A stretch of 64,000 bases of DNA from Chamaecrista fasciculata (Eukaryota > Streptophyta > Magnoliopsida > Fabales > Fabaceae), in NCBI GenBank assembly GCA_003254925.1, contig QANZ01031898.1, positions 62,001 through 126,000 of the forward strand. Reading direction: 5' to 3'. Every line of letters starts with the position of its first letter. The first letter of the stretch is position 1. The notes below the pieces were generated by a model that was given only the letters and a program-made list of their open reading frames with translations, was not told where the DNA came from and ran no database searches. Shown here in pieces: positions 35,394-48,193 of the stretch. Made by a program: the position numbers and the translations under genes.

Positions 35394-35439
<46 letters not shown>

Positions 35440-38400
35440 GCATATAGAATTTTAGATAGAGATTTTAACGCTGGGAATGATGAATTTAAGACCCATTGAT
35501 TGTTGTATCTGGAAATTGGGGTTCGTTCATTGGTTTTCTCTTTTCTGATGATTTCAGTTCATCGCGCAATTGGAGTGGCTTAATCTGTGTTTAAACATGA
35601 AAATAACTTTGTCACATATATTGGGTCTTCATCAAATAGCCTTTTATGATTTTGATGGATTATGGTTTACTTAATTTTGTTCATGGGGAATTTGTGATGT
35701 TTCTGTTACGTATATATGTATGTGCCGTTATATATTCGACTTATATTTTTCTATGGATAGGATAATGTGCATGTGAGTTAATTTCGTTTCATGTCGTTTT
35801 TTTTTGGTTGTTGTTGATGATGATGCTTCTGAGAAAATGTATGAAGGGTTTGGAACGGATGAGAAGGCAATTATTTGGATATTGGGACACAGAAATGCAA
35901 GTCAAAGGAAGAAAATTAGAGAAACTTATCAGCAACTGTACAATGAATCACTTATTGATCGTCTCCATTCTGAACTCTCCGGTGACTTTAGAGTATGTTG
36001 TTCTTCCTGGCATTGACTTAGCCTTATATATGTATAATTCAAGAAACAGCTCATCAGTATTGTATTCTATTGACTAGTGAATATGATATAAGTTCAATTG
36101 GTCAATTCTGTGTTCTGTTCCCCACTTTGAATTTCAATCTCATTTTGGGTTTCTCTCGTTTAAGATGTTGCAAAGATGGAGCTAACTGGTTAAATTTTCC
36201 TGTCCCCTTTCTATATCTCTCCCTTCTAAAAAGCAGAACTATCCTTCCTTCTTAATTTGGCGATTCTTTTTATTTTTTAACATATTGGTTTTTAAGAGAA
36301 GCAAGCTAAAGCACGAAGGGGTTGATCTTAAAAAGCAAGAGTTTTATTTATCAGAAACATTGCTTCAATTTTCATGCAGTGCTGGCTTAGCTAGGTTCTG
36401 AATGCCATCTTTCTTTGACCTTGTATTTTGTCTCTTATATAAAAGTGCTTCTTCATTCTTTTACTTTTACCTTTGAAGGAGAAAAACTTTAGGCCGCATT
36501 AGCTATCTGTCCTATGTCCTAACTTTTGTGTACTGTATAGCATGTTGGCAGTTGGCACAATAATTACTTTTTGTCTTGGAAAATGTTCAACAAGTTGTAG
36601 AATTTCAATATTATGTTCAAATCATGCCATTTTTCTGAAATGAACATATGATGCACTATTGTACTCCACATCTACGGCTTGTGCTTTGCAACAGAATGCA
36701 GTACTTCTCTGGACATATGATCCGCCAGAAAGGGATGCAAATTTGGCGAATGCTGCATTGAAGGCTAAGAAAGGGGTTAAACACTTACAGGTTCTTGTTG
36801 AAATAGCATGTGCATCATCCCCAAACCATCTAATCGCTGTGAGGCAAGCTTACTGCTCTCTCTTTGATTGTTCACTTGAGGAGGACATTCTAGCCAAAGT
36901 TTCCAAGCCCCTCAGCAAGGTAAATGAGTGTGCATTTGGTTTGAAACATGGAACAAAAACATTCGGAAAAATTGTCCGGTCCAGAGTTGGGACCTTGTGT
37001 CTGTTTACTGTGTTACGTGGGCTAAATTAGCTATTTGATTTGTGAAAAGAGAAGACATGTTGGAGGAATGACTTAAGACTGAAGGAGTTGAACGTTAAGA
37101 AAAAAGGAGAGTGAATTACAGAACTTTATTATTCATGGGTGTTTTTTTAAATTCACTTAATTTCATCATTTTCTAATCGAAAACTGAGCCTCACAACTTT
37201 TTGTCAATGCATATTACTCTAAAATATTTTTTGAGGGAAAAGTGATGATGGCAAAGAGGAAGAAGATTTCTTTGAGGTGGTTTGTTTTGGATAATCCTGA
37301 ATAGATGTTGCTTTATGTAAGGCTTGAATTTCTTCATCAGCTTCCTGCTAGAATAAGATCTTTGAATTTTGAAGCATTCATGCCAGAATCTTAATTTACA
37401 TTCATGTTTCATCCTCATGTTCAGTATACAATATGTTCCATGATTTTTTTTTTTTTTTTTAAATGGAGACATTATCTGGGTATTGTGCAGTTTTTAGTGG
37501 GCATAGTAAGCTCTTACCGGTATGATAAAGAGGCCGTGAATATAGAAGACGCCAAGTCAGAGGCATTAAGACTACATGAAGCTATCAACACAAAGAAATT
37601 AGATCATGATCACATTGTTTGGATACTTAGCATTAGGAATCTTTTCCAGCTCCGAGCAACTTTCGCATGCTATAGGCATCTGTACGGGAACACATTGGAG
37701 CAGGTTTAGCAATAAATAACGCTCAAGTTCTTTTGTATATAATATCTAGTAGGAACTTAGTTAGTTTGATGATTTTCTTGACAGGCCATAAAAAATTGTG
37801 GACATGGCGATTTGGAATCCCTCTTAAATATGATAGTAAGGTGCATAGATTGCCCAGAGAAACATTTTGCTGCGGTAATTTTCTTCTTGCCAAGAATGTA
37901 AATGTGTAATGTAACTTGATATGTTATCTAGATAGCCACACTGAAAATGCATTATCAAGCTATACTGTTATTTCATTATATTGTTGATCAAATTTCAGGC
38001 TGGTAAGAGTCTCTTTTGGTTTAGCTGTTTCCTGTTTTCGTGCATTCAGAATGTGGAGAATGATACGAGTCCCACATCGGGTAGTTAGCTGATAGTAAAG
38101 CAATATATAAGGCCTTGGGCTCTCCAACTTCAACAGCTAGCTTTTGAGGTGTGGTTCTCCCAAGGGCTTATACTCTAGCTCAAGTGGTACAAGGAGTGGG
38201 TGTTTGGGGTTGATAAGGGGGAGGTCCCCTGTTCGATTCCCAGCACCCACACACTTGGGGGGATCCCCAAATGGGAGGGTGTAGACCCGCCGGGGGAAAA
38301 GGGCCCCGTCGTGGTGGTGAGGCCCCGTCGTGGTGGTGAAACCCTAACAGAGAACGTGTATGAGGATATATCTGGTAGACTTTAGGGGGAAAATATTTCC

Positions 38401-38933
38401 TGATAAATGTCGCCCTGTTTCAGCAAAATGATTGTATGTGTTTTTAGAATTTGGCTAGTGATTCTAAAATAAAGGAAGCCAAGATAATTTCACAATTATT
38501 GAGGAATTATGGCTATTTATGACGCATGTTTTACAAAAACAGAAGTGGAAAAGGAGAACTGAAAAAATGTTTGTAGAAACCAAACACACCGGCATGGTCA
38601 GTATGGAATATAAGATAATGACTTTTTTAATGTTACTTCAAGATTAAACACAGAAATACTACTTGTAAAACATTGATGCAGAGCAATGGCTTCTAATTTT
38701 ATTTTCTTTTCTACTTTATCCTTCAACAGGTTGTAAGAGACTCCATAGTTGGTATTGGAACTGATGAAGATTCCCTTACTAGAGCTATTGTAACTCGAGC
38801 TGAAATTGACTTGTTGAAAGTTAGAGAGGAGTATGCTGGCATGTATAAATCCAGTCTTGATGATGGAGTTACTGGGGATACTTCAGGAGATTACAAAGAG
38901 TTTTTGATGACTTTGCTTGGGAAGAGAATCTGA
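35317..38933 (+). CDS. ANN3: Annexin D3-like, complete gene (317 aa)
   Basis: Six exons: 35,317-35,392, 35,847-35,992, 36,695-36,919, 37,491-37,703, 37,785-37,874 and 38,730-38,933 (TGA), giving 317 residues. It starts MASLKIPEAVPSPIQDSERL. Repeat I ([20 protein letters not shown]) and repeat IV (GIGTDEDSLTRAIVTRAEID) both have the GxGT loop, with the acidic cap 39 residues after the Thr (Glu in I, Asp in IV), so both type II Ca2+ sites look functional. SSPNHLIAVRQAYCSLFD and YRYDKEAV match Arabidopsis annexin D3 from memory, the gene next to D4 there. Intron 1 starts with a (CT)n tract of about 40 bp at 35,398-35,437, and its acceptor (tatgaag|GG) lacks a normal pyrimidine tract. Intron 5 (855 bp) holds a repeat insertion at 38,063-38,390. 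Confidence 0.94.
35398..35437. repeat. (CT)n microsatellite beside a splice donor
   Basis: About 18-20 CT units begin a few bases after the exon 1 donor of the D3-like gene (AAG|gtctcttt). A tract this close to a donor may vary in length between plants. Confidence 0.9.
38063..38390 (+). mobile_element. TRIM/LTR-like and SINE-like insertion in D3 intron 5
   Basis: 'gagtcccacatcgg', 'atataaggccttgggct' and 'agcttttgaggtgtggttct' (38,069-38,160) are typical of short LTR (TRIM-type) sequences in eudicots. Right after it, 'tagctcaagtggtacaagga' (box A-like) and 'cctgttcgattcccagca' (box B-like) at 38,177-38,250 look like a tRNA-derived SINE. A 17-bp unit 'ggccccgtcgtggtggt' is repeated in tandem at 38,302-38,337. 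The block is on the sense strand of the annexin. Confidence 0.6.
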
Positions 38934-41330
38934 TGCATCATCATAACCTGAAAACACCTCTAGTTCTATTCTTTTGGTGAGCTAGTACTGCTTGATTGTC
39001 TAGACTCAGAAATATATGTTGAAAACTAAAGCCATTCATTTGTGATTCTGAACGAACTCTGTGTATATTTATTTATAGTGGCATGATCTGTTTAGTGTCA
39101 GAAATTTGAAGAATAATGTGAACTACATTGTAATATAGTTAAAAGTACTGTTATTGACTTATTGTGAATGCAAGAATAATTATTTCACTGGAAAATATTC
39201 GTTTGTCATACAACCTCGGGCCTTTGGTTTAACATTCACCACGAGTTTTAGTCCCGGCGATCACATAGGCTGGCTTTGTGCTAGTTTTCTAATCTCAGGC
39301 AAACACTGCAATATTGATGTCATCACTTATGTCGCACAATTGCAATTGAGTTCGTAAGGTAAAACCTTGATGTCGACTAGAGTCTAGAGATAATTAAGCT
39401 ATGAGGAAAACCCATCTTAAAAGACTAACTTATTGGGTGAGAAAGTCTCACAATTTAAATACCCCTTAAACATCTAAGTTTGTCTAGCACAAAAGCCATT
39501 ACTATAGATGTTTGCATTGTTTTGTTGGTCAGTGTCTTCAAAGCATTGATTCTCCTAGTTAGCGGTTAAATTAATGACAGCAATCAAGCTATCTGTTTTT
39601 TATTATTCACCAAACAAAATATTTTAATTTTTTAAAAAAAAACTCATTGTAGTAGGTTACGTATTCTCAATATATATATTAACGGGGTATACTCAAAGGC
39701 CCTTTCTTAAGTCAGTTTAATTATAGTTTTTAGTTACAGTTTGTCTACCTTGACAACTCAAGTTCAAAAGTACAAACTACGGATTGAAGCCACATCACAC
39801 TCAAGTTCAGAAGAAGTGTTTGTGTGGAGTGGGGAGACAAGAAAAGAATAAGCACCACTTCAACTTGTTAACTTTTCTTGTCTTGTCTCCCCAATTCAAC
39901 TGGTCAGGCCGAATACCAAAAAAATCAATAGTTCAAAATACAGCCGTCAAAACGGTTTCAACCCGCGGGTTGGACCTGTTTAACCAGCATAAATGGTGAG
40001 CTGGGTTGAAGTAATTTTGGCTCACCAACAATTTTAACCCACTGGCACGCGGGCTATGGTGAGCTAACCCGGTGAGTTGATGGGTTAGCTCACCAACCCA
40101 CCATATAAAAAAATTATAAAATTTTAAAATAAACATAATAAATTTACTTGTTCACACTCACTCAATTTCACATTTCACACTCATTTTTTATAACTTTCAA
40201 TTATAAAATTCAATTCATTATTACTCATTTACTTATTACTTTAGTAGTATCACATCCTAAATTCACAAATCACAATCATCGGTGTATATATATATATGTT
40301 GTTTTATAATGTATTATGTACAAATTATAATGTATTATGTACAAAAAACTATAGTTTTATAATATATAAATTATGATGTATTATGTACAAAAAAAATGAC
40401 AGGTTGCAAAAATAAAATATACTTTGAAGTATGATGCAAAAAAAAAAAAAATTAGTGGGTTACGTGAGCCAACCCGGCTCACCAAGCTGGTGAGCCGGCT
40501 TGGCGAAATCCTGGCGCACCACATATTCTAGCCCGAGTGAGCCAACCCGTATAACCCGCAACCCGTGGTGGGCCAACCCATGTGAGCCGGGTTGGCCCAC
40601 TTTGACGGCTCTAGTTCAAAACATCAACCAAAAACCAAAAAAATGGGTAAAATCCTATGATTTTTTATATTACAAAAACATCAATGTGATTTTTTATATT
40701 ACAAAAGTATCAAACAAAACATTTTAAGATCTGAAAAATTTTGAATATTAAATTTTAAAATATTAAACAAATGATATAACTAACGATTATCTTAATTTTA
40801 ACAGCAATAAATTACAAGAAAAAATATGAAAAATCCTTCAGAAGCTTAAAATACTTTAGAAATTTTTATAAAATACGTAAAATTACCTTATATCATACAT
40901 TTTGTACTATTATTTTATATAATTTAAATAAATAAAGATTTGGCCGAAAAAGAAATAAATAAATAAATAAATAAAGACAATGACAAACTCATTAATTATT
41001 GTATTGAATTTTCGATCTATAATTTTTTTAATATAAAATATATAATTGATTGTTACTAGTCCAACTAAATGATCTATCATTGTTGTACACTTACCTATCA
41101 ACCATAATCTTACATTCTGACCTCCTGAAAGCTAAATTTGGCTGTGTAAATGTAATACTAAAGTAGCAACTGTTTTCAGTTTCCATGGCAAACCTTTGGA
41201 TTCAGTTGAATGATAATTCCGGTAGTCTTGAAGAAGCAAAGGTGAAACATGCACAAAGTCACCCAGTGTCTGTCTTTGTAACTATCAACTAATGCTCAGC
41301 ACTAACATCAGAGAATGATGGTCCATTACA
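38934..41330. other. Intergenic between annexin D3 and INTS9, no gene seen
   Basis: Annexin 3' flank, then spacer. The element at 39,939-40,611 is listed separately. Two 'ttataatgtattatgtacaa' units recur near 40,303-40,392. Short open frames (39,154-39,357, 39,784-39,999) resemble nothing known. Confidence 0.5.
39939..40611. mobile_element. Foldback element (AGCCGTCAAA ends), 10-bp flanking repeat
   Basis: The ends 'cagccgtcaaaacgg' and 'ctttgacggctc' are inverted, and the arms are rich in 'aacccgcgggttgg' and 'ggctcaccaa' words. TAGTTCAAAA flanks it at 39,929-39,938 and 40,612-40,621, which fits a 9-10 bp target duplication of Mutator type. No coding capacity. Confidence 0.75.
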
Positions 41331-44300
41331 TCAAACCCCATCTAAAATGCTGTCTACAGCATCAAAAATAAGGGAAGCCACAGTCTCATTGGCAGCGGTG
41401 ACAACAGTATCGGTTTCGCTGACCTCTATTAGAGCTCGGTGGGGATCCTGCACATGGAGTCTGCATGTATTTTGAGATTCAGTATTACTCATATCATGTT
41501 CTAGAGTTGCATTAATGCCCAACTTTGATAGTGCAGTCAGAAGCTTTCCTAAATCAGGTGAGCCCCAATGTAGCAGATGCCTATTGCTTGAGGAATTTCC
41601 TAGCTCATTTCCCAGTTGCAAGTGATGTTTAGCCTTTTCCATGAACAATTCTCCCTTCAATCTAGAGATATTAATGTCTTCCTTCTTTAACTTTTTGAAA
41701 TGGAACTTAGAAGCCAAATCTGTTGAAATTTTAAACTCTGAGTTGTCTTTTTGGCATGGTACTCGTAGAGTTACACCTTCAGCATAATGAGAAATTGAGA
41801 ATGAATTCGCACTTGACAAACTGATTTGTGACTTTAAATCCTCTGGGAACTGCATGAGTAAGAAGGGAGCAAGAAAGGAAGTAGGATCAATCAATGTGTT
41901 ATTAATCTAATAAAGCAGCAACCAAGTGCAATGAAATGAGCTAGTATAAGATCACCAGAACAATCTTTGGCTGCAATATCTTCAGCAAAGGTTGTACTTT
42001 TGGCAACCTACACAGTGGAAAGCATCAAAGAGAATACTCTAAAAACATCAAATTGCCTTCAACAAAGTAAAAATGGATGCTAAAACTCCAAAGGAGAAGT
42101 TCAGGGAACCAAAAACCTACTCAATCCCAGAGGGAAACACACATTGAAGAACCTTCATTGCAATTGACTTGAAAGGTAGAAGTGCTAGCTCAGGATTCAA
42201 TACATCCTACAAAGAGTAAGTTTAACTAATCATCAGAGAGGAAATTTACGCGTTCAAGATGCAGTAATATAGAAAATTATTCAAAGAGAGAGGGAAAGAA
42301 GATTGCAAACAAACCACATAAGGCAGTCAAATAATGTAATGAAATATAGTACCTCAAGAATAAGTAGAGATTTTGGGTCCCCACACCAACGTCTGAGCAA
42401 ATGAACAACAGGACCAAGCCGCAGACTCCAATGAGGAGAAAATACAATGCATGGCTCCTGCCAATTCATTCTAAGCACAAAAGATCAGTTTTCGCGAGCA
42501 AAAAAAAAAAAAGTTTAGGCAAATCTTCTATGCTTTCTGCAGTTTATTAGGTTGAGCCTTTCCCATAAATTTTGAGGCTAGTAACGAAACCTAAGAATGG
42601 TGATGTTTCACAAATCATTGAAAATTACAACCATGCATGGTTTTTCATCTAGGAAGGACAAAAGTCAAAACCACTATAAGTTTATGTGAAAAGGGAAAAA
42701 ATTGATCAGCAATGTTGTCTCAAAAAACAGAGCAGCTGAACAGAAGACAAGAAAAAACTTACAAGAGTTTATGTGAATAAACAGCTGGAGCCACATGAAG
42801 ACGTTTCTCTTTTATGAGATTGACATGTGCAAACAATGGTTCCCCAGTGAATAGCTGCATTGCCAATTGAAGTTAACAAAACATCAAATTTTGTAAATAA
42901 ATGTATAAAAGTGCAATTTGGAAAAATCGTGCATGCTAAATGTCTTGCTCTTACCCTTTCTTGCCGCTGTTTACTAAGCCATTCTGGTATGATGTTAAGG
43001 AATGCCAGTAATTCCTCTGCCACAGAAGAAATTATATAAATTGGAACCTGAAAAGATATAAAATGATAAGCAAGGTTTGAGTGTGTGGGCAAAGTACAAG
43101 CCTAAATTTTTTTTTTTTTTATAATGAATAATGATGACAGAGCCAAAGTCCTTACCACTTGGTCAAAAAGCTTTGATATCATGACAAGGACAAAAAGCTT
43201 AATCAATATGTAACTCTATGAATGGTTTTCATCTCTGACTAACAAGATTATTTGATAAAACAGTGAAATTTTACAAACCATATAGAACTTAATATGGATT
43301 CGTTAAACAAATTCAGAGATGAGATTTTGGCTCTCATTGATGATTAAAAGGACAAATAAAGTGAATAAAAGCAATTATTCTAACTACCAATATCAAGGGT
43401 CTAGACTAGTTACTAACCAAAATAATAGAATAAATGAAAACAGAAAAACCAGAAAGTCTCCAGGGTTTGTGTTGAAAAAGTTGCTAGAGCAACAGGAGAC
43501 CACTGAAACTTTCATATTCTTGCCTTAAGTTGTTCAAGAAATGCTGAGTTCACCTTGACCAACTATGTATGACATGAATGTCATCTTACTGGAGAGTAGA
43601 AGAAACTTCAAAGATCGGCTTATTAAAGACAACTACAATATTTTTCTTTTATTGATAAAAACAACAACACATATTTTGATGGTCTTCGTGGCTCTGGTTA
43701 AAGTTCGATTCAATGAAAAACTTTTAAAGGGAGAAAGTCTACCTTCATAGCTGAAGATTCTAATGAAGCCGTTAGTTGCTCCAAAAGCTGCAGAAGGGTC
43801 CCTAGTTGACTAATAGGAATGAGGACTGAACCACCATCTTTTACACAATCTATAACACAGGAGCATATAAAAACCAGTTTTTCCTTTTCTTCTAAATTCT
43901 CATCAGAATTAAGTAGGTTTTCTGCCTGTTCCTGGGAACTGCTGTTGCCATCACTGTCAAGTTTTATTTAGTAGCATAAACTTTCATTACTTCAGCAAGA
44001 TAAAAACTTAAATTTCTGGGAATTCCTGAATAAGATTTGGAATCCTGAGAACAAATTATCAAAACTCAATTCATACCTGAGAAATGACAAGTTATCAGCA
44101 GGTTTAGAGTAACTATCCTCATCCTCAGCATCTTGTGTAAAACTCAAGGGTGAGAGATCTGAATAAATTAACATACGAGTCCCACGTAGACTGCGGAAAT
44201 CAAAATTCATTGCATGAGCAGAATTGAAGCTTGAGCTTGAAAGATAAGCAATATCCCCCTTTGTACCATTCAAGATCCAATTACAACTGCCTAATTCTAC

Positions 44301-47300
44301 ACCGGAACTGAATGGTTTTATAACCAATGTGCCATTGTAGCAGACTTCCTCGGCATATTTAAGTGTCCGAACCTTTAGTATGCAATCCTTCACATCTGCT
44401 GCACTGAGAAATTCCACATTATAGCCTTAACAATCATGTTTCTGTGTATGACTTAAATCAAGCAACACCACTAGCATGTAACAAGGTTATCAAGATCAAG
44501 ATCTTGCAAAGGATCAAAAGAAGCATAAAATAGATTGAATTAGAAAATCAGATTGGAGATCGTAAGATTCTATCAAATTCAAATATACAAAAATATATAT
44601 ATATATATAATAAAAAAACTATAAATATAAAATACTTGTATAAACAATTTAGTACAATATTTTTTGAAAAAAAAATAGATAACTAGAAATAATTACTTAC
44701 AGTGCATTATTTTTACTTATAATTAATAATAATATGGCATCTCTTTAAGTCTTTATTCTTATTTTTCCAGAATATTTCCCACAAATATATGATTAGAATC
44801 TTGTTAATTTTCCAACTAAGCCTATATGAAACTTCACTTCAGTGACTTTGAAATTGGGGAAATGAAATATTGAATACACACATGATATACATGTATACAC
44901 TGGCCTTCAAACAAGCCAGAATAAACCTTGCACGCATCATTGAGTCATCATCATTCATCAATTATAATTAATCAAGAACCCATAGAGCATAATGGAGAAA
45001 GTCAACAAACAATCACAAACATAGAATCACAAATCACCAATCAACAAAAACAGAATAAACTACATAAACAGAATTCACAGATACAATCAGATAGTGAATG
45101 GACAAAAGATTAAAAAACAGAAGAGAATAAAAAGTGAAATGAATGAAGTGGTGAATGATGCAGAAGCGAAGATGGGCGAACACAAACAGATGCAGAAATA
45201 AGGACAAACAGAAACAGAAGCAGAAGACTAGAACTATTTCCCAGCTTAGAAGACCAGATCTGGGTAGCACAAAGAAGAAAGCTCGATCGTCCTATTTCCC
45301 AATTCCTAAAAGCAAAATTTGGCGAAAAAATGAACAAGATTCCATTGTTGCTCAGATCGAACAATCTGGTTCAATCCTGCAATCCCGGATGAAAATCGCG
45401 ATTTTGCTCCAATCTTATGAAACTCCAATCCTCATCACGATTTGACTAGGAAACACTCTATGAGATTGCAATCTTATGTTCCAAAATCGCGATTTTGATT
45501 ACCTTGGCATGTAAGTATAAAAGGAAGCACATTAACTGTACTAACAAACAATATATATTAACTTTACATAACTGCAAACCCTAACTCTCATCTCTTTTCT
45601 CCTCTGCCTCTCGTTCCAGCCGCCGCTGTTCAAGATTGCAGGGGCTGCCGCTACTCACAGCAGCGGCAGCCCCCCCTCTCGTCTCTCCCGTCTTGTTTTT
45701 TTCGTATCCTTCGTTTATGTTGAGATCTGAAGCTTGTTTCCAGTGGTATCTTCTTAGTTTTCTCATCTTTCTTCTTGTAGTCTTAAATAATGTCAGATCT
45801 GAGTTTAGTCCCCCGTTTTCGGTGGTTGTTTTTTCAGATCTGGTTTTATCCCCCTTGATTGGTGGTGTTTCTTTAGTTTTCCTTATGTTATTCTCAGTTT
45901 TCAGTCTTCAGTTTTTCTGGATCTTCAAATCTCGCGCTCGGTATCATTTTGGTAAAGTGGGTGGTTTCTTTATCGTGAAGATGCTTTCCTCTCTAACAAA
46001 CAATATGTATAATTTTAAACTTTTTGTTGACAACACGCGTAGTGATGTTTCTCATCCTCAGGAGGTCATCTTTATAGGATCAGTGTTCCTTATTAGAATG
46101 ATTTATGAGCCCAATTCGCCCTATAGTTCAACAATGTTTACATTTTATTATTGTTGTTTATCAGTTTTGAAGTCTTTGATCGATTGTAAGTGCCGCTTGG
46201 CTGTTATTTAATATATTTCTTCTTATTATCAAAAAAAAAACAAGCAATATATATTAATTCCATCCATATATGCCTCTGCTTGGGGATGGAATGGTTTTGA
46301 ATGATCGTTCTCCAAAAGCAAAGAATTTAAATAACAGTTGAAACTGAGACTACGATAATTAATCAAATATTGAGCAGTAGCAACTAGTTCATGCGGTAGC
46401 CAGTCAGTCAAGCATAATGTCTCCATTATCAGATATAGAATGGGAGATAAAAGCAACATACTTAAATAAAGGATAAATTTGACTACCTATATAAGGGCAT
46501 CCAACTACCCAGCTCCTCTCCATCTTTGCCCGAAATTATCTCTCGCAATTCAGAAGGAAGAATTTCAAGCTCTTCCTGCCTCAACCATGGAGGGAAATTA
46601 GAGTCCTCAGGTCCATAAAACTTCCTTAACTCTGCATGCATTGATAGAAGATCCTCCATCATAAGCTGGCCAAATCTTGCTGATGCTTCCGTGACATAAA
46701 TCTAACAAATTTAATTAAGACGCCGAGCAATCAAAATTTTGGTATAAAGTTTAAGAAAAAATGAGACCATATAAAAATCAATCTTATGATATGAATGGCA
46801 GAACAGAAACATCAATTTAAGTACCTTAGCTGAAAAACCTTTTACTCGTGTAAGATAAGGTAATCCCAGCATGCCCATAGGTGTAGAGATCAATATAACA
46901 TCAATGGAAGAGAAGTTCCAGAGGTGCAAGTTCTTAACAGACTTGTACCAAGGTTCTGCAAAAATTAAATTATCGGCGTCAAGGGGCTTTTCCATTTTCT
47001 GCTTTTTGTGAGAACCAACTTCTGAGCCTAGAGAACTGAAGGCTTGAGAGTTGCCACTTTCTACAATGGGCAAGTCTTTAAACCCAGTAGGTACAGGGGA
47101 GAACACAGCAAGAGCCGAAAGGTCAAGTGGGCAATCCAATAAGATCCTAAGCCCACAAAAATTCAGCATGTGACACGGTGGGAAGTGAAAGCCCCTACCT
47201 TTGCTCAAACATGTCTGAAAAAAAAACAAATCCATGAATACTGTGAAAATTGCAAAGACGCAAAGCCACAACAAATATACATATTTTGGCGTGTATGTTT

Positions 47301-47322
47301 GTAGGAAACTCACAAGCTTCAT
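41331..47322 (-). CDS. INTS9: Integrator complex subunit 9 homologue, complete (703 aa, 11 coding exons)
   Basis: INTS9 is a catalytically inactive metallo-beta-lactamase/beta-CASP protein that pairs with the INTS11-type nuclease in 3'-end processing of snRNAs; in Arabidopsis its homologue acts in the DSP1 complex. Coding exons on the minus strand: 47,322-47,314 (MKL only), 47,214-46,825, 46,701-46,487, 44,403-44,077, 43,953-43,743, 43,047-42,955, 42,854-42,763, 42,470-42,353, 42,206-42,121, 42,007-41,956 and 41,849-41,331 (TAA). They sum to 2,112 nt with phase kept at every junction. Residues 28-34 (LLDCPLD) start the lactamase fold. Where active enzymes have the HxHxDH motif this protein reads STPMGMLGLPYL (113-124), so it lacks metal ligands, as the family does. 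The beta-CASP region lies near residues 260-480. A spliced 5' leader probably begins near 47,990 and uses a donor at about 47,826. Intron 3 (2.08 kb) holds a retroposon. Confidence 0.93.
45562..46238 (+). mobile_element. Non-LTR retroposon in INTS9 intron 3
   Basis: About 677 bp ending in an A10 tail, flanked by a 19-bp target duplication AACAA(A/G)CAATATATATTAA (45,543-45,561 and 46,239-46,257, one mismatch). The 5' part is C-rich ('ccgccgctgttcaag'), like a LINE/SINE leader, and the 3' part resembles plant LINE 3' ends. The 191-codon open frame inside (45,636-46,211) is hydrophobic and low in complexity, with no domain I recognise. It is antisense to INTS9. Either a short non-autonomous retroposon or an internally deleted LINE. 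Confidence 0.7.
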
Positions 47323-47819
47323 GGAGACTGATGAGAAAGATTTTTGTCACTTCCAACACAGATAGTTTTGAGTAGATAAACCAGTTGACCCACAAAACTA
47401 GAGATTGCGATTGGCCTATTGTGAGAAGTAAGTCACCTTCATGGATCATAAATTGGCGAGATATGACTTCCTGAATGTCAAGCTCACAGGTGGTATCACT
47501 ACACAAGGAAAGAGTAGAAGCGGGTCAGCATCTTTACAATTTTTTTTTTTCACATGAAAAATTAAATGGGGATTAGGAATGGGTCATGTTTCTTTGCCAT
47601 GAAGTCGAGATTTTCGTCTTTTACTCTCAACAATAGGACTTAGGTACAGAACTGCTATGCAAGAAAACGCAAACGTAAGCAAACCATCGTCTTTCCTAGA
47701 CTAATACAGTTCTTCCCATTTCTTTGTGAAATTAACTACATGAAGTTTATACCGAGAGGAATTGAAACACCATAAACTAAATTAACATTGAACAACTCAA
47801 CAAGATAAGGACCAAAGTG

Positions 47820-47995
47820 CGAAACCTGGAAACATTTAAAAATGGAGAGTGGGTTTCTCTTAGGCTCCAATGTGATGCGGTAGAGACCTAAGCTCGCCGG
47901 TGGGGTGGCTGCTTGTCGGCGGCGGGAAACGGCGGCGCTATTCACAGTGGGCTGAGCAAGGGAGAAGCGCCACGGAACACCGAGAATGGTGCTAT
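47820..47995 (-). promoter_or_regulatory. Probable 5' leader exon and promoter-proximal region of INTS9
   Basis: A GC-rich block (47,890-47,990, with 'gccgccgtttcccgccgccg' on the minus strand) stands out from the AT-rich surroundings and ends in a possible donor near 47,826 (CCAG|gtttcg). It lies upstream of the three-codon first coding exon. Its use as leader is inferred from position and composition only. Confidence 0.4.
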
Positions 47996-48193
47996 TGCTT
48001 TATTATTTTAGAATTTATATAATTATATAATTATGTGTATATATATATATTTCATTTTATAAATATTTTAGAGTGTATTTTAATTTATTTACATTTATGT
48101 ATGTAATGTTTATATATTTAATCTTTATCTTTTTAAGTTTTTTCAATGTATAAATCTTTATTTTTAGTATTCATAAGTCTATAATAATATTTA

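Noticed and set aside
37191..37472. 93-codon minus-strand open frame in the annexin D3 gene
   Set aside because: It lies in intron 3 antisense with a poly-Lys start from a T tract; no similarity.
38170..38250. Possible tRNA gene in annexin D3 intron 5
   Set aside because: Only the internal promoter boxes are tRNA-like; the spacing and sequence fit a SINE.
45636..46211. 191-codon open frame in INTS9 intron 3
   Set aside because: It lies inside a retroposon with an A-tail and target duplication; hydrophobic, without a known domain.
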